A DNA stretch of 64,000 bases from Lanius collurio (taxonomy: Eukaryota > Chordata > Aves > Passeriformes > Laniidae), in the NCBI GenBank assembly GCA_020086605.1, contig JACBWW010000085.1, positions 726,230 to 790,229 on the forward strand, read 5' to 3'. Every line of letters starts with the position of its first letter. Within the stretch, counting starts at the first letter, position 1. Below the pieces are notes generated by a model, which searched no databases, was not told the origin of the DNA, and saw only the letters and a list, made by a program, of their open reading frames with translations. This document shows, one piece after another, positions 28,501-40,500 of this stretch. The position numbers and the translations under genes were made by a program.

Positions 28501-31500
28501 AGGCTCATAAACATCTGGAGTTGTTCTGCATCTGTCTGCCCACACAGGTGTGGTGAAGGGTTGGTTGTTGCTGGGATGAAGTGATGGGGTGTAGGCAACA
28601 AATGTATGTGAGACCAACCTTCATCAGTCTCCCTTCACTGAGCACCTTACTGTCCTGCGTGCCCTGGGTGGTTGGGTCTCTTGGTTTTGTTGGCTGGAAC
28701 AGGATCCTGGGTGCAGTTAGGAATCAGGAAACAGCAGCAGGAAGAACCAGGTGTGTGCTCACATCTAGTCCATGTTAGAATTGCTGTATTAAGGCTTTGG
28801 TTTCTAACAGCTCATGCATTGACTCTGTTTTTAGTTCTGCCCCTTTGTCCCATCCTGACCTGTACCTGCTTACTGAGCCCTGACCTTCCAGGGCCTGCTG
28901 CCCTGCATCCTCATTGCTCTGAGGTCTGTGGAGTCTGCCCCAGAGAGCAGAGCTGTCTGAAGAGGAAATGAATCAGAATATGCCCCAAGCTGTATGGTGT
29001 GGGGCACATGGGGGACAGTGTGGGACAGTGGTTGTCTGTGTGTCTCAGAGACCTGACAGAGCACGTGGGATGTGTCAGTGCATGGGGGTGTCTGATTGCA
29101 CAGTGTGGTTGCAGTGCTTGCCTTTCACCTCAGAGTTTCTAAAGTGATCTCTTTTCTTCTTCCTACAGACAATTTTAGGTACACGTGTGACATTTGTGGG
29201 AAAAAATATAAATACTATAGCTGCTTCCAAGAGCACAGAGACCTACATGCCGTGGATGGTGAGTAATGTTTTGACACTCAGACACCTGAACTAGGCTGAG
29301 AAGGCTTTAAGGAAGCAAAATGTGAATCTGCAGGAGCGTGTGGCCTGTGGTGTGCAGGACAGGGCCCTGCAGGGATGGCCTGGCTTTGCCATGGAGGCAC
29401 AGTCTAGAGGCACTGCAGGAAGGAGTTTGCTGTACCTGATTGTCTCTGTGTGCATCAAAACAGCACCCTGTGCTGGGACCTGGGCACCTTGCAGTCCTGT
29501 CTGCAGTGAGGTTCATGGTTAGGATGGAGATCCCGGGAATGAGTGCCCCAAGGTAAATGGTCAGCCTCATTATTTGCTGGGAAGGTTTCTGAATTTACAG
29601 GTTTGTTCCCAACATACTTCTGTGTGAAGTATTTCAGATTTCAGAGTTGGGAAATGTTTAATTCCTGTTAATCACTGCAATAATGAACTGATGAAGGTGT
29701 CAGTGGCCCTTACAGGCCAGTTTTTCCTCTGTGACTGTAGATGTGGCCTAAGCTGGTGGCACTTGGGCAGAAGCAGACATCCCCTGCCAGAAGCAGGGTT
29801 TCTTCATTCTACATTGGGGGAAGTGAAGTATCAACATGCTGGCTTGCCCCCTGCTCACATCTAAAGCTTCTCACCTCAGAGCCCACAGATACTCCAGACC
29901 TCTCCTGTGTGTGCTGCAAACCTGTCAGTACTGCTCCTCACTTGGCCAAGGAGATTTCTAGAAAGAGGCTGCTTGGAGAGCAGCAGGTTTGGCTGGCTGG
30001 GCTGTCTCAGAAAAGCGAGTGTTTTTTCACAAAAAATGTCTGTGTTTACCTGGAACATATGGACATCTGAAAGTGCTCCAAGGACAGCCAGTGTTCTCCT
30101 GCAGGGCACCACTGCCAGCTCCCTTCCTCCTGGGGGAAGCCAGAAGGAAATTAGTGGCACCGAGAGTCACTGTGAGGGGAACGTGGCTGCTTCAGTCAGA
30201 AATGTCTCAGGGAGCTCTGCCGAGGGCCATGAGAGGGCTTGGAAATGGCTCCATGTGTGTGCAAGGACTGTCCCAACTCCTCCCTGGGGCTGCTGTGTCC
30301 CAGCACACCCAGGGGTGAGGCCGTGTCAGGGTCACAACAAAGGCCTTGAGCATCTGTGTGTGTTAGGGCTGGGCATGCTCAACCAGGTCCTGTGAGGATG
30401 CTGCTGGGAAGAGGAGGGACTGGGGCACCAAGCCTGGTTTATTCAGTGGGGCTGAGATGTGCTGAAGCAGTATGTGAAATACAGGAGGAAAACAAGACCA
30501 TTTAAGAGGATTTAATTTCTGTTTTGTTTCTTCCCCTCCTTCTTCTATTCTGTGTTAGTTTTTAGTGTGGAAGGGGCCCCAGAAAACCGGGCAGGTAAGC
30601 CGAGCTCCTTTGTGTGCTTTATTTCACAAACCTTTTCAAGCATTCAGTAGTTCAGACACAGCAGGTCGATTCTGAACTTTTAAGAGTCAAAGGAGTTTTG
30701 TCAGGGATTGCAGTGGGACAGGGAGCATCCTCTCTCCCTCCCCAGTGTCTACAGCCAGGAGGTTGATGCCCAGCCCTAGCAGATACCAGGCTTTTGTTGC
30801 ACATACACTTGGTCAGGCTTCAGAAAATCAGAGAAGCAGGTGTTTCATGTCTTTGGTGATCTTGTAAATTGTTCAAGGCACAAAACAAGTTCTTCTCTAA
30901 AGTGGGTTGGGTTGTGATTTGTTGCAAGCTGTGCTGTTAGCTGGTAGGAGTCCCAGGTCAGTATTTGTTATGTGACTTGCCTGCAGACTGCATTGCCATG
31001 CCCACTGTCAGCCAGTACAGCAGCATTAGAGGGGAGATTCCCTTCAAGAAAATCAGGAAATATGGATCAGACTTTGCAATGTGCTCATTCAGTTTTTCTC
31101 TGCATTTTTAACCATTAATACCCACAAGGCCTGTTAGTGGGCTGGGAGCAGGGTGATCCTGGGGCACCTGAGGAGGAGGCGTGAGTCAGACAGAGGGGTC
31201 ACCAGTTTGTAATTGCTGTCTTCCAATGCTGTTACAGATGGAAATGTGATTACAGGTGCAGGAGCATTCAGTGCCCGTGCAGCTGTAGAAGGCAGAGCTG
31301 AGGTGGTGTCAGCTGTCCTCTGGATGTGTTCTCTTGCAGACCCCTACGACCAGGCCGTCATCGCCGCCGACGAGGTGAAGGAGGAGGAGCCCGAACCCTT
31401 CCAGAAGATTGGGCCAAGTAAGAGTTACTATGGTTTCAAATAAAGGAGAAAGCACAGGGAGTCACAGCTGCCTTTAGCTGGAGTACCTCTAGGAAAAGCA

Positions 31501-34500
31501 GGAAGCACTGCATTACACAGAGGGGTTGGGATTTGGGTGCTCACAGATATGTTCAGGCTCAAAGGAGCATCAAACACCAACAGCCTTGGCCCTAAGAACT
31601 GCAGCTTTGTGATGTGTTCTGCTCAAGAGCTCTGCAAGAAGGGGAAGGGAGTTCAGGGGAAAAGCAATCTGGCAGGGATAAGAGAGGGCTTGAAGGTGCA
31701 CTGAGAGCTGGCAGGTAATTCATTCACACTGCCTTTGTGGTGGGTCCTCAAACAGAGCAGAAGGAAACAGAGACAGCACCAGGAGAAATGCCAGAGCATT
31801 TCTCTGAATTGTCCATTTTGGAAACAATTGATTATCCATGGATTTTCCTTTGGGCTGCAGCTTGCTGTGAGTTCTGCACTCCCAGCATTAGCAAGAGAAT
31901 GAGGTGTCAGTGCACAGTCACACTCCACTATTTCCAGGATCCCCAAAGCAGGAATGAGCACTGTTGCTCCAGAAAAGCCCCTTCTCCTGCAAGAGAACTC
32001 CACAATGCCAATATAAAAGTTCTCTAATACTTGAACTTGAATGCTTTTCTCCTGGTTTGACTGTTCCTGTTGTCCACACATCCCAGACTTCCTGTAACCA
32101 GAGGACAGAACTGTGTCATCTGTAATAGACTTTAGAACTGGATTCTCCCCTTTGTTTTGCATTCCTTGGTGTAATTTTGGGGTTATCTTCTGCAGCTTGT
32201 TCAGTTCTACTGGACTTTTTATGCATGGTCCATCCCTTTGTCTTGAACTGTTTCCTTTCTTGGGAAAAGGATGTGTGGATTGCAGGGCAGGTGAATTCCA
32301 CATGCATGAGGAATGTTTGTGTCACCTGGCTGGTTTCTCAAGAAAATGGCATTGTGTGAGAGGGCTGCCCTCCTTCCTGACCTTTGTCCTTGTTCATTTG
32401 ACAGAAACTGGCAATTACACCTGTGAGTTCTGTGGCAAGCAGTACAAGTACTACACTCCCTACCAAGAGCACGTGGCTCTGCATGCCCCCATCAGTGAGT
32501 ATCTGCTGCAGGGCTGGCCCGGTGCACACTGGCATCTCCAGGGGCTGTGGGGAGCACCAGGCTGCCAGGAGGGACTTCACTCTTGGGGATCTTTCTCCTG
32601 GAGCTGTGGGATTGCAGTGGGCAGGACATGGATCGTGTGCACCAGGGCACTGTAAAGCTGAGCTGGGATCCCCTCTCGCAGGGACACTGTTAGGTCTGGA
32701 ATGTCACTGAGCTCCTACCCCAGTCCATGGAATTCTACACAGATTCCTTCTGGGGTTGATGGTTTAGGCTCTTGTTTAACTGAAGTGATGCACAGCATTT
32801 TTATACTCCCCTAAATAATAACTGAACGTACGTGTCAGGGAAAGAGCATCTTTCTTAAGAGCTTCTGGGGAATTATTTCAAGCAGCGACTTAAAAATGAG
32901 TTTCAAAATAATGTAAATGACCTCACCAGCTTGCTACTAGATCACAGTCAATAAACAATTTATTTCAGGGAGCTCAGGACAAGGCAGTTGTCAGCAAACT
33001 GCACAGCACTGCGCTCTGCACGCCCCAGACAGAGGGGAGGCTTTAAGGAGCACGTCAGTGTAACTCGGTGCAAAATCTGACTGAACTACTTGAGAGACAT
33101 TTTTGCTACCTGCTGGATTTGAGCACTTTAAAAGTGTGCAGGGAAGTTCTTTCCAGCTGAACTTCCTGCTCCTTTGCTTGGGATGAGGGACGGGAGGGAT
33201 GAGCTGAGCTCATCAGCCTGCAGCTGCGGCCGGCAGGGGGCGCCTCCACCCCAAAATCCCCTGGAATCGGGTTTTCAAGGGATTATTATGAGGCACCCTT
33301 GGGTGTCTGGGAACGTGGCCCACCAGACCGTCACTTTTAAGGCTTGGTGGCTCTTGACAGCTGCCATGCAGGTTCTCTGAAGCTTGGATGTGGACCGGGG
33401 TCATGGCAGAAGATGCAGGGCCTAAAATACAAGTCCACCACCATCATCACAAAGTTAATCTTGTTATCTGCCATCTGCTGAAGGAACTGCCCCAGTGCTT
33501 GTGGCTGCACACATAACAGTTATTCCTAGGGTTCCCTGCCCCTGGAAGCTCCACCTCTTCACTGAGGTGTTTTCAGTCCTCAGCAAAGCCATTGGTGACC
33601 AGCAGTGGGTCCATGTCCTGCCATGGAGGGGCCCTTGGGCACCGGGGCTCTGGGGTCTGTGCCCCCCCTGCAGAGAGCTCAGGAGCAGCGTGCCATGAGC
33701 AGCGGGGCTTTGCTCAGCTGGAGCCAGTTCTGACCTTCCCAGAGCTTCCCATTTCAAGGGGATTTATTGCCACTGCTGTCTTTCCACCTTCCCAGCCATT
33801 TGTAGCAATAGCTGAGCTGCTGGTTCGAGCCCAGCAGAAAAGAAACCCCAGCTGTGTTTCTGTGGGAGGTGTGTGCCTGCAGTGGGCCCTGCAGTTCCAG
33901 TGGCCCCCACAGGCCCTGCCCCTCTCCTGGCTCCTGCCTAATGCTCTGTGGCTCCTGGGAGCCAGCTCTAGAGGAAGAGGCATGTTCTGAGTGCTAGGCT
34001 TGAAGCCATTCTTGCACCATGGTTTCTGCAGGAAAAGCAAAGCTGCCCCTGCTGCAGACTGGATCAGCAGTCCCTGAGCTGTGCAGATGGATTTCCAGTC
34101 CTTTCAAGTACCTTTAACTATGAGGACATTTAAGATCAGATCAAGATGGTATTTTCATAAGGTTTAACCCCCTCCCCATAAACTTTTCTTTTTTCTTTTT
34201 TTTTTTTAACCTTTTTTTTTTCCTCTCCTAGTTCCCATGAACAGTAAGATTTATGATTTACAATGACAAGCCACTAACCCTGATGAGGATACAGGAGAGG
34301 GCATGATGAGCTCCCAGTACATCCTCCCACCTCTCTACTGCTCAGACTCTGCTCTTCCCAAAATCCAAGGTCCTGTGAGGCAGCTGTTAACACCTGACTT
34401 TTGAAAGGCACAGCTGGCTTTTCTTGGGTCCTTGCAGTCAGGAGAAGTAAAGCTGAGACTGTGTCTTTACCCTGGTGCCATTCTTCTGGTTATGAGGCAA

Positions 34501-37500
34501 ATGTGGAAAATTTAATCACAATGGGAATGAGTGAGGAAACCCCTTCTGCATCACCAGTTCCACCTTCTGGGTCTCTGCATGAATGCAAGCTTCCCTTCCA
34601 GAGCCTGTGTTTCTGGTTCTCTGTCATAATGGATAAAAATTCTTTGGAAATGGGCTAAAACAAGGAATGATATCCTGCAGCTTTAATTGGATCTTGCAGG
34701 ATGATTTCTGGTCAGTGCTGCTGGATAGCTGCTATCTGGAAAAGAGCTCTGCTGTGGGGTTCCCTGGAATTGTTAATGCCAAATGTCTCCCTCCAAAGTT
34801 CCCTTTTTCTAGTGAGGAGTAGGGTAAGATTTGAGTAAGATTAAAACTGGGCTATGACTCTTTAAAAATAATATTCTTATGCTGTTTCTGTCAACATATT
34901 CATTCTTTCAGAGAAGGCTGTCAGGGGCAGTTACCAAAAAAAAAAAAAAAAAAAAGGTGGCTTGTAGGCACATTCATTGTCCCAGTTTTAGAAACATTTC
35001 TGAATGGAGATTCATGGGGGAGGGTTCAGAGATGTTTCTGTCCTCCTTCAGGCTTGGGCTGCTCTGTAAGATGGAGCTGATTGAACCACGTTTGCTGGGG
35101 CTGAGCTGTTGGGATTGCTCAGAAGGATGGAGAGAGACTGTTCAGGGCATGAAGTGGCAGAACAGGAGGAATGGCTTCACACTGTTAGAGGATGGGGTTA
35201 AATGGGATTTTGGGAAGAAATTCCTGATATCCACTTAGGAATTGGGTGGTGAGGCCCTGGCACAGGGAGCCCAGAGAAGCTGTGGCTGCCCTGGAGCCCT
35301 GGAAGTGTCCAAGGCCAGGCTGGACAGGGCTTGGAGCAGCCTGAGATAGTGGAAGGTGTCTCTGCCCATGGCAGGGGGTTTAACAAGATGATCTTTAAGG
35401 TCCCTTTCAACCCAAACCACTCTGGGATTCTGTGACTCTCTGAGTTTGCACCACTGTCATCTCTGGACTTCCTGGAGAAACACATTCTGTAGGACTACCT
35501 TGATTGAATTGCACACAGATGTGCTTCAGAGAGACATCTGACCTTGCTTTTGAGTGACAGAAAATACAGCAATCTCATAAGGTAATTATTTTGATGAATT
35601 ATTGCCTTCACTAAATTAAGACTAAAATTAGCCAGCTGTAGCTTTCAGACACTGGATCCTATTTATAACCTTGTCTGCACAGTGAAGGAGGACTAAGTTA
35701 CCAAGTTTCTGTCCTTTGTAGACCTGGCAGAGCCTGCCCTCCAGTCCCTGGTTAAATCAGAGAAGTGACTTGTGTGTCCATTGTAAGCTCTGCTGTTCTC
35801 GGCCCCTCGTTATCCTCTTGTGTGTTCTCCAGTCTGTTCTCCACCCTGCCAGGGCAGGCACCAGCACTGGGTCAGGAGGGAGCTGAGAGCTGGCACTGCC
35901 TTCTGATCCCCTTGGAAATGCCTGATTTCCACCCAAGGAGTGCCTCAGCCCTCTGAGCCACAGCACCACCCTGGGAGCTCCTCTGCAGCCGTGCTGCCCC
36001 AGCACAGCAGTGCCTGAGCTTTTCCTGCTGTTGTCAGCATCTCCTGCAGTCTGTGTGTCCTCCAGCACAGCCTGGGCCATTCTCAGGGCTGCAGCACAGA
36101 GCCCTGACTGACTGCAGACCATGAGAATCACCCTCCACACGCTGCAGCTCCCACTGGGACGTGTCTGCACTGTGTTCTGACAGGGCTGGAGAGGCTCCAC
36201 AGCAGCAGTTACGAGGTCAGCTGCCCACAGTGCTGTCTCCAGTCTTGCTGCAGAGTTTGAGGCAGGAGGTTTTTGTTCGGGATTTTGATTTTTAGAAACA
36301 TCTTGGCCTTTTCATCAGCCTGAGGCCATGAGTTCCACAGGGAAGGTGACTTTTCCAGAGTAGAGCAGAGGAGCTGTGTGATGGTTTCTACCTGTGCTGC
36401 TCAGCCTTCTGAGGGAATTTGGCATCTGATGAGTTACAGACTGAACAATTTTTTCCCAATGAACTATTAGCTTCTCCAGCTAACTAGAACTGATATTTTT
36501 TTGTCTGTCTTGCACTGCTGGCTCAAACTCCCTCTCTGCCTAGTGTCAGATGGAGCAGCCTTCTCTGTGGGGTCCCAATTTGAAGACATACTGTTTGTTT
36601 AATTTGGGAGGAAGAAGAAATTTTGGAGGTCATCATAGCATTAAGATTTTTGTCTTCAGGTCCCAGAGCAGTATCTGGGCTGCAGAGGATGTGCAGTGAT
36701 GCTCTTTGTGTCTGGCACTGAAGAGTTGCTGATGGCTGTTCTCATGACACTGATGGGGAATAAAGCAGCCATTGGTGGGAATGGCCCTCATGGGAAGCAG
36801 ATGATCCATAAGCAGGAAATTTTCATATCTGACTACATTTTTGCTGGCAGTTTGGCAGCAGCTGGAGGAGGATTATCCATGGAGATTGAAAGGGAGTATA
36901 GAGAGCAAAACAAGCCTCCTGCCTATTTATCTGGCTAGAGCCCAAGCAGAGGAGAAGTATCCTGACCTAAACTGTGAGAAAACCAGTGCATCATCTCCTG
37001 CAGAACTGCACTGACATGTGAGGAAATGCCAGCCTGGGCTGTGTGTCAGAGCAAGTGAATCAAAACCCCTGGAATTACACCCCCTTCTGAATGAACACAG
37101 CCCCAGTCCCCAGTGCTGCTGAGGAAGGTGAGAGCCACTCACAGTCAAGGTCTGTAAGGTCTCCTGGGGTTTTGGAAATGAGCATCCAGTGCCAGCCTGG
37201 GGGACTTCTCTCCTTGCCTGTTGCAGAGTCAGGCTGGGGTGCTGCCATGGCGTTCCCCTGAGAGCTGCTCAGGGTGCATGAGTATTTCTCAGTTACTCTG
37301 TGTAGGATGGGCAGGTGCTGCTGTTGTCCCTCCAGCTTTGGACATCCCACAGTAGAAATCACTGATAGGGAGCTGGGGCTGTGGGTTATGTGAACCTCCT
37401 TTGTTAGTGATTCTTCACGACAGGTGGTTGGAGTGGGACTGGGGCTTTAGGACCCACTCCACTATATCCAATGTCCAGCTGTTTATGGAGTGACTGCCTG

Positions 37501-40500
37501 GAAGTCACAGTGAACCAGCTGTGTGAATGTGGGGCCAAAATTTCTATAGAAGAGGCCCCTCAGGAATGAAGGGGGTTCTTAGACAGTTTCTCCATTTTTT
37601 AATGGTTTATTTAATGCATATGGTCCAGACAAAGGGCTGTCCTCCTGGGTGTTTCAGGTGACTTTTGGCATTGAAAATTCCTGGTGATCCTCACTGTGTG
37701 TTGCAGAGACCAAAATATAGATGCATTTGAAGAACACATCCCAGTAATACTCAGAATTTCTCTGCGTGTCACCACTCTGGAGGTGGGACCAAAGGCCTTT
37801 ACTCACTCTGCCTCCTAATTCCATTCCACTCCAAACAGTGCCCCTTCCTTTGCATTTGGTTGAAGAGACAAGGAATGTAGCTGGAGATCACTAGGATTTA
37901 TTCAAGGCTCAAGAAACAAAGATGTAAACATCTCCCTCCTCAGAGCTCTGAGTAGTTTAGAAACTTGCTCCCAAAGTTCTGTGCCTAGAAAGGAGGCCAG
38001 AGCTGCAGGTGCCCCCAGCCAGGCAGTGGCAGTCACACAGTGCTCCTGGGGTGATTCCTGCTGCAGGAGGAGCGGGTTGGTGTGGAGGGGAACGAAGCAG
38101 CTTCCCCAGAGTGCCCTCGGGTGAGGGGGGAGCCCAGCTGTGTCCCGTGGGCTCGGTGTGTCCGCAGCGGCTCCGTGCAGGGAGGGTGAGCGTGGCTGTC
38201 ACACGGCAGCTCCAGCAGGCCCCGCTCTGGGAGCTCCCTGGCTGTGCAGGCACTAGTTCTGAGTGTTCATATCCAGAGTTCTCTCGATCTCCACTCTTCG
38301 TGGCAGTGAAGACACAGGCGAGCCAGTCCAGCAAAAAATCTCCGGCGTCCATAAACCGCTGCTCCACCCTCCTGCACCGCACCCCCTCCGGGGTCCCACC
38401 CGCCTCCCAATCCCAGATGTTCCGCGCTCCAAATTCCGGATCCCCGGGAAGCAAGGCCATCACAGGTACCAACTGCCTTTCTACCACCAGCTTTCTGAAC
38501 TGCTTAGTGTCCAGTCCTGCCCTGGGGAGGCTTTTGACCCTTCCTGGCCTCAGTCTCCTCCATCTGTGACAGTCCCAGAAAAGCTGCTCCCAGAAGCAGT
38601 TGAGGGGAAGAGATCCTTTATAACCTCCTGCCAGATGTTCACCATTAAACATCACAGTAACCACGAGGTATAAAAGACCCTGTTTCAAATCCTGGTGTCA
38701 CAAACTGAGGAGAGCTTCCCGACAAGGATTGGTGTAGTGGCTTGTCAGGAATGGGGATTTTTGCTTGGTTTGTAGCACTGTTTGGCATTTAGTGTTTGTT
38801 TCCCTCAAGGTGATGTTTGCAGGGCTAGGCCTGTGCCTTTGGAAGTGAAGTGGAGTGCAGGTGTTTTCACAGTGCTCCTTTCCCCACAGGAAGCTCTGAG
38901 AGAGAAACAGCAAAATCAGTATTACAGAACCATTACTTAGGAATTAAAAAATGCAGGTTAGGATTGGTCCTCCCATTGTCTCAGTTTCCTCCTTCCGAAC
39001 AAGATCAAACCCAAAACAAAAAAGCCAAGAATACTGAAAAATAACAGTTAATAAATAGGGTGTGAAGAGTGTGAGACACCGTGTGCCATGTGCAGTCAGC
39101 TGGGAAGCAGAGTCTGTGGGATTGGTGGATAGATATTCCATCTGGGTGCAGAAGAAGGGCTGGTCGATCAGCTGGTGTTTAAACACCCCCAGAATGTCTG
39201 GCATGGACAGCTCCTGAGTACAAGAGGTGGCTGTGGTGGGAGAGGCCATGGATGCTGAAAAAAGGGTTTTGTTGAATAACCCACATCCACAGCTGTCAAG
39301 GACTTGGTCCGTACAGATAATTTTACTTTGCATTCAAAAGGTTCCAATAGAAGGAGAGAGAGAGCAGAGTGAGCTGCCTCTCGGTGTGGGAAGGGCACAG
39401 TAAGATCAAGCAGATGCATTAAACCAGATTTTTCTTACTGTCAGACTTAGGAGAGTTTTTCTAGAGGGAAGCTAAGGGATGAAGGCAAAGCCACCATGAC
39501 AATTCTTTTCAAATGTCTTTGGAGACCTCCAGCTCACTTCCACTTGTGACATAAGCCAGGACTTGAATCTGGGTCTCTTGGGAGGGATGGGTTGACCCAA
39601 ACCATTTTATCACCATCTGATTTTCCTGTTATTTAATGCCTTTCATTCCTATTACTTACCCGTCAAGTGGCATGCATAGATAATGTCTCCAGTTCCTTTT
39701 CAGCCCTGTTTTATGTGTTTGTGTTTCAGTTGATTTGGTTACCAAGTTTGCTTGTTCTCCTGAATTTTAGGAGTCAAGAGTGTAGTTGATTGAGAATTTG
39801 AGAAGCCTGCTCAGAGCTTGGAAGGGTCCACTGGGGACTGGCTGTGCCAAAATCCCAGGGCTGGGCTGCTCCTGCAGTTCAGGTGTCTGGTAGCCTCAAA
39901 GCTCACGTGAGCCACACTGCAGCCTTGGGAGCCTGCAGGGCCCAGGGGCCTCTGCCAAGTCCTGACAGCAGTGTGACCTCTCCAGTGGTCTGCAGGAATG
40001 AAATCATGATCTGGCACCAGTTTTCAGGAGTCCCCATCGCTCCTGAAGGAAAGACTTGTGCCCTCAGCTCTGCCCAGTCTGCAGGCTGAGCCCAGCAGAG
40101 CCAGGCCAGGCCGTGCCCACCTGAACCCCTCGGGTGCCAGCGGGCTCCAGAAGGAGCGGGCAGGGCAGGGCTCTGTCCAGCACAGGCCACACACCTTGCT
40201 TTGGCCAGCTCATATTTTTCAAGCCCTAGTTTGTCCTTCGAGTTGCTGCAGTAAATCCATTTGCCCAAATATTGCAAACCCAGTGAAGTGAGACAGGAGC
40301 TCATTGCACTGTTGAGCTTGTGCTGAGGTGGGAGCAGGGTGGGAGGCCCCTGAACTATGCTGGGCAGTCATGGCTCAGGACTCTGTGGCCACTGCCAGGG
40401 TCAGGAGCCACCTGTGCCCACTGGAGGAGGCGTCCCAGTACAGTTACTGGGAAGCTGCCCAGTGCCAGGAGCAGGGCCTGCCTGCCTGGCCCTGGGGAGG

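Larger units (their letters stand above)
8730..29168 (+). other. ZNF618: Large intron, 20.4 kb, with assembly gap
   Basis: The longest intron in the window, between fingers 1 and 2. It contains CR1 pieces at 8764, 15650, 18917 and 26558, an A16 run (12765-12780), a TA run (21016-21030), an unsequenced gap (14808-15205) and a CpG-rich patch around the gap. Long parts (9.7-14.5 kb, 21-23.5 kb) are AT-rich and unremarkable. I searched it for the short linker exon expected between fingers 1 and 2 and did not find it. One splice-competent 42-nt candidate at 22836 is described as a finding. Confidence 0.8.
32495..38249 (+). other. ZNF618: Intron, 5.8 kb
   Basis: Lies between finger 3 and the long linker exon. 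It contains a CTCF-like motif (33230-33243), a long T-rich tract leading to a possible 12-nt exon (34232-34243), an A20 run (34936-34955), a CR1 copy (about 35130-35446) and one copy of an 83-bp repeat (37459-37541). A short Pro-rich linker exon known from mammalian forms was not found. Confidence 0.8.

Noticed and set aside
31653..32303. Minus-strand open frame of 216 codons
   Set aside because: No domain, no promoter or poly(A) context, intronic to ZNF618.
33821..33835. GGTTCGAGCCC resembling a tRNA B box
   Set aside because: No A box at the right spacing and no cloverleaf can be folded from the flanks.
34802..34828. Acceptor-like TTTTTCTAG followed by GTAAGA
   Set aside because: The enclosed 11 nt are not a multiple of three and would break the frame.
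37957..38688. Minus-strand open frame of 243 codons
   Set aside because: Antisense shadow of the coding exon 38250-38465, whose composition lacks stops on the other strand.
38944..39420. Overlapping minus-strand frames suggesting a processed pseudogene
   Set aside because: No recognisable protein similarity and no poly(A) tail or target duplication found.
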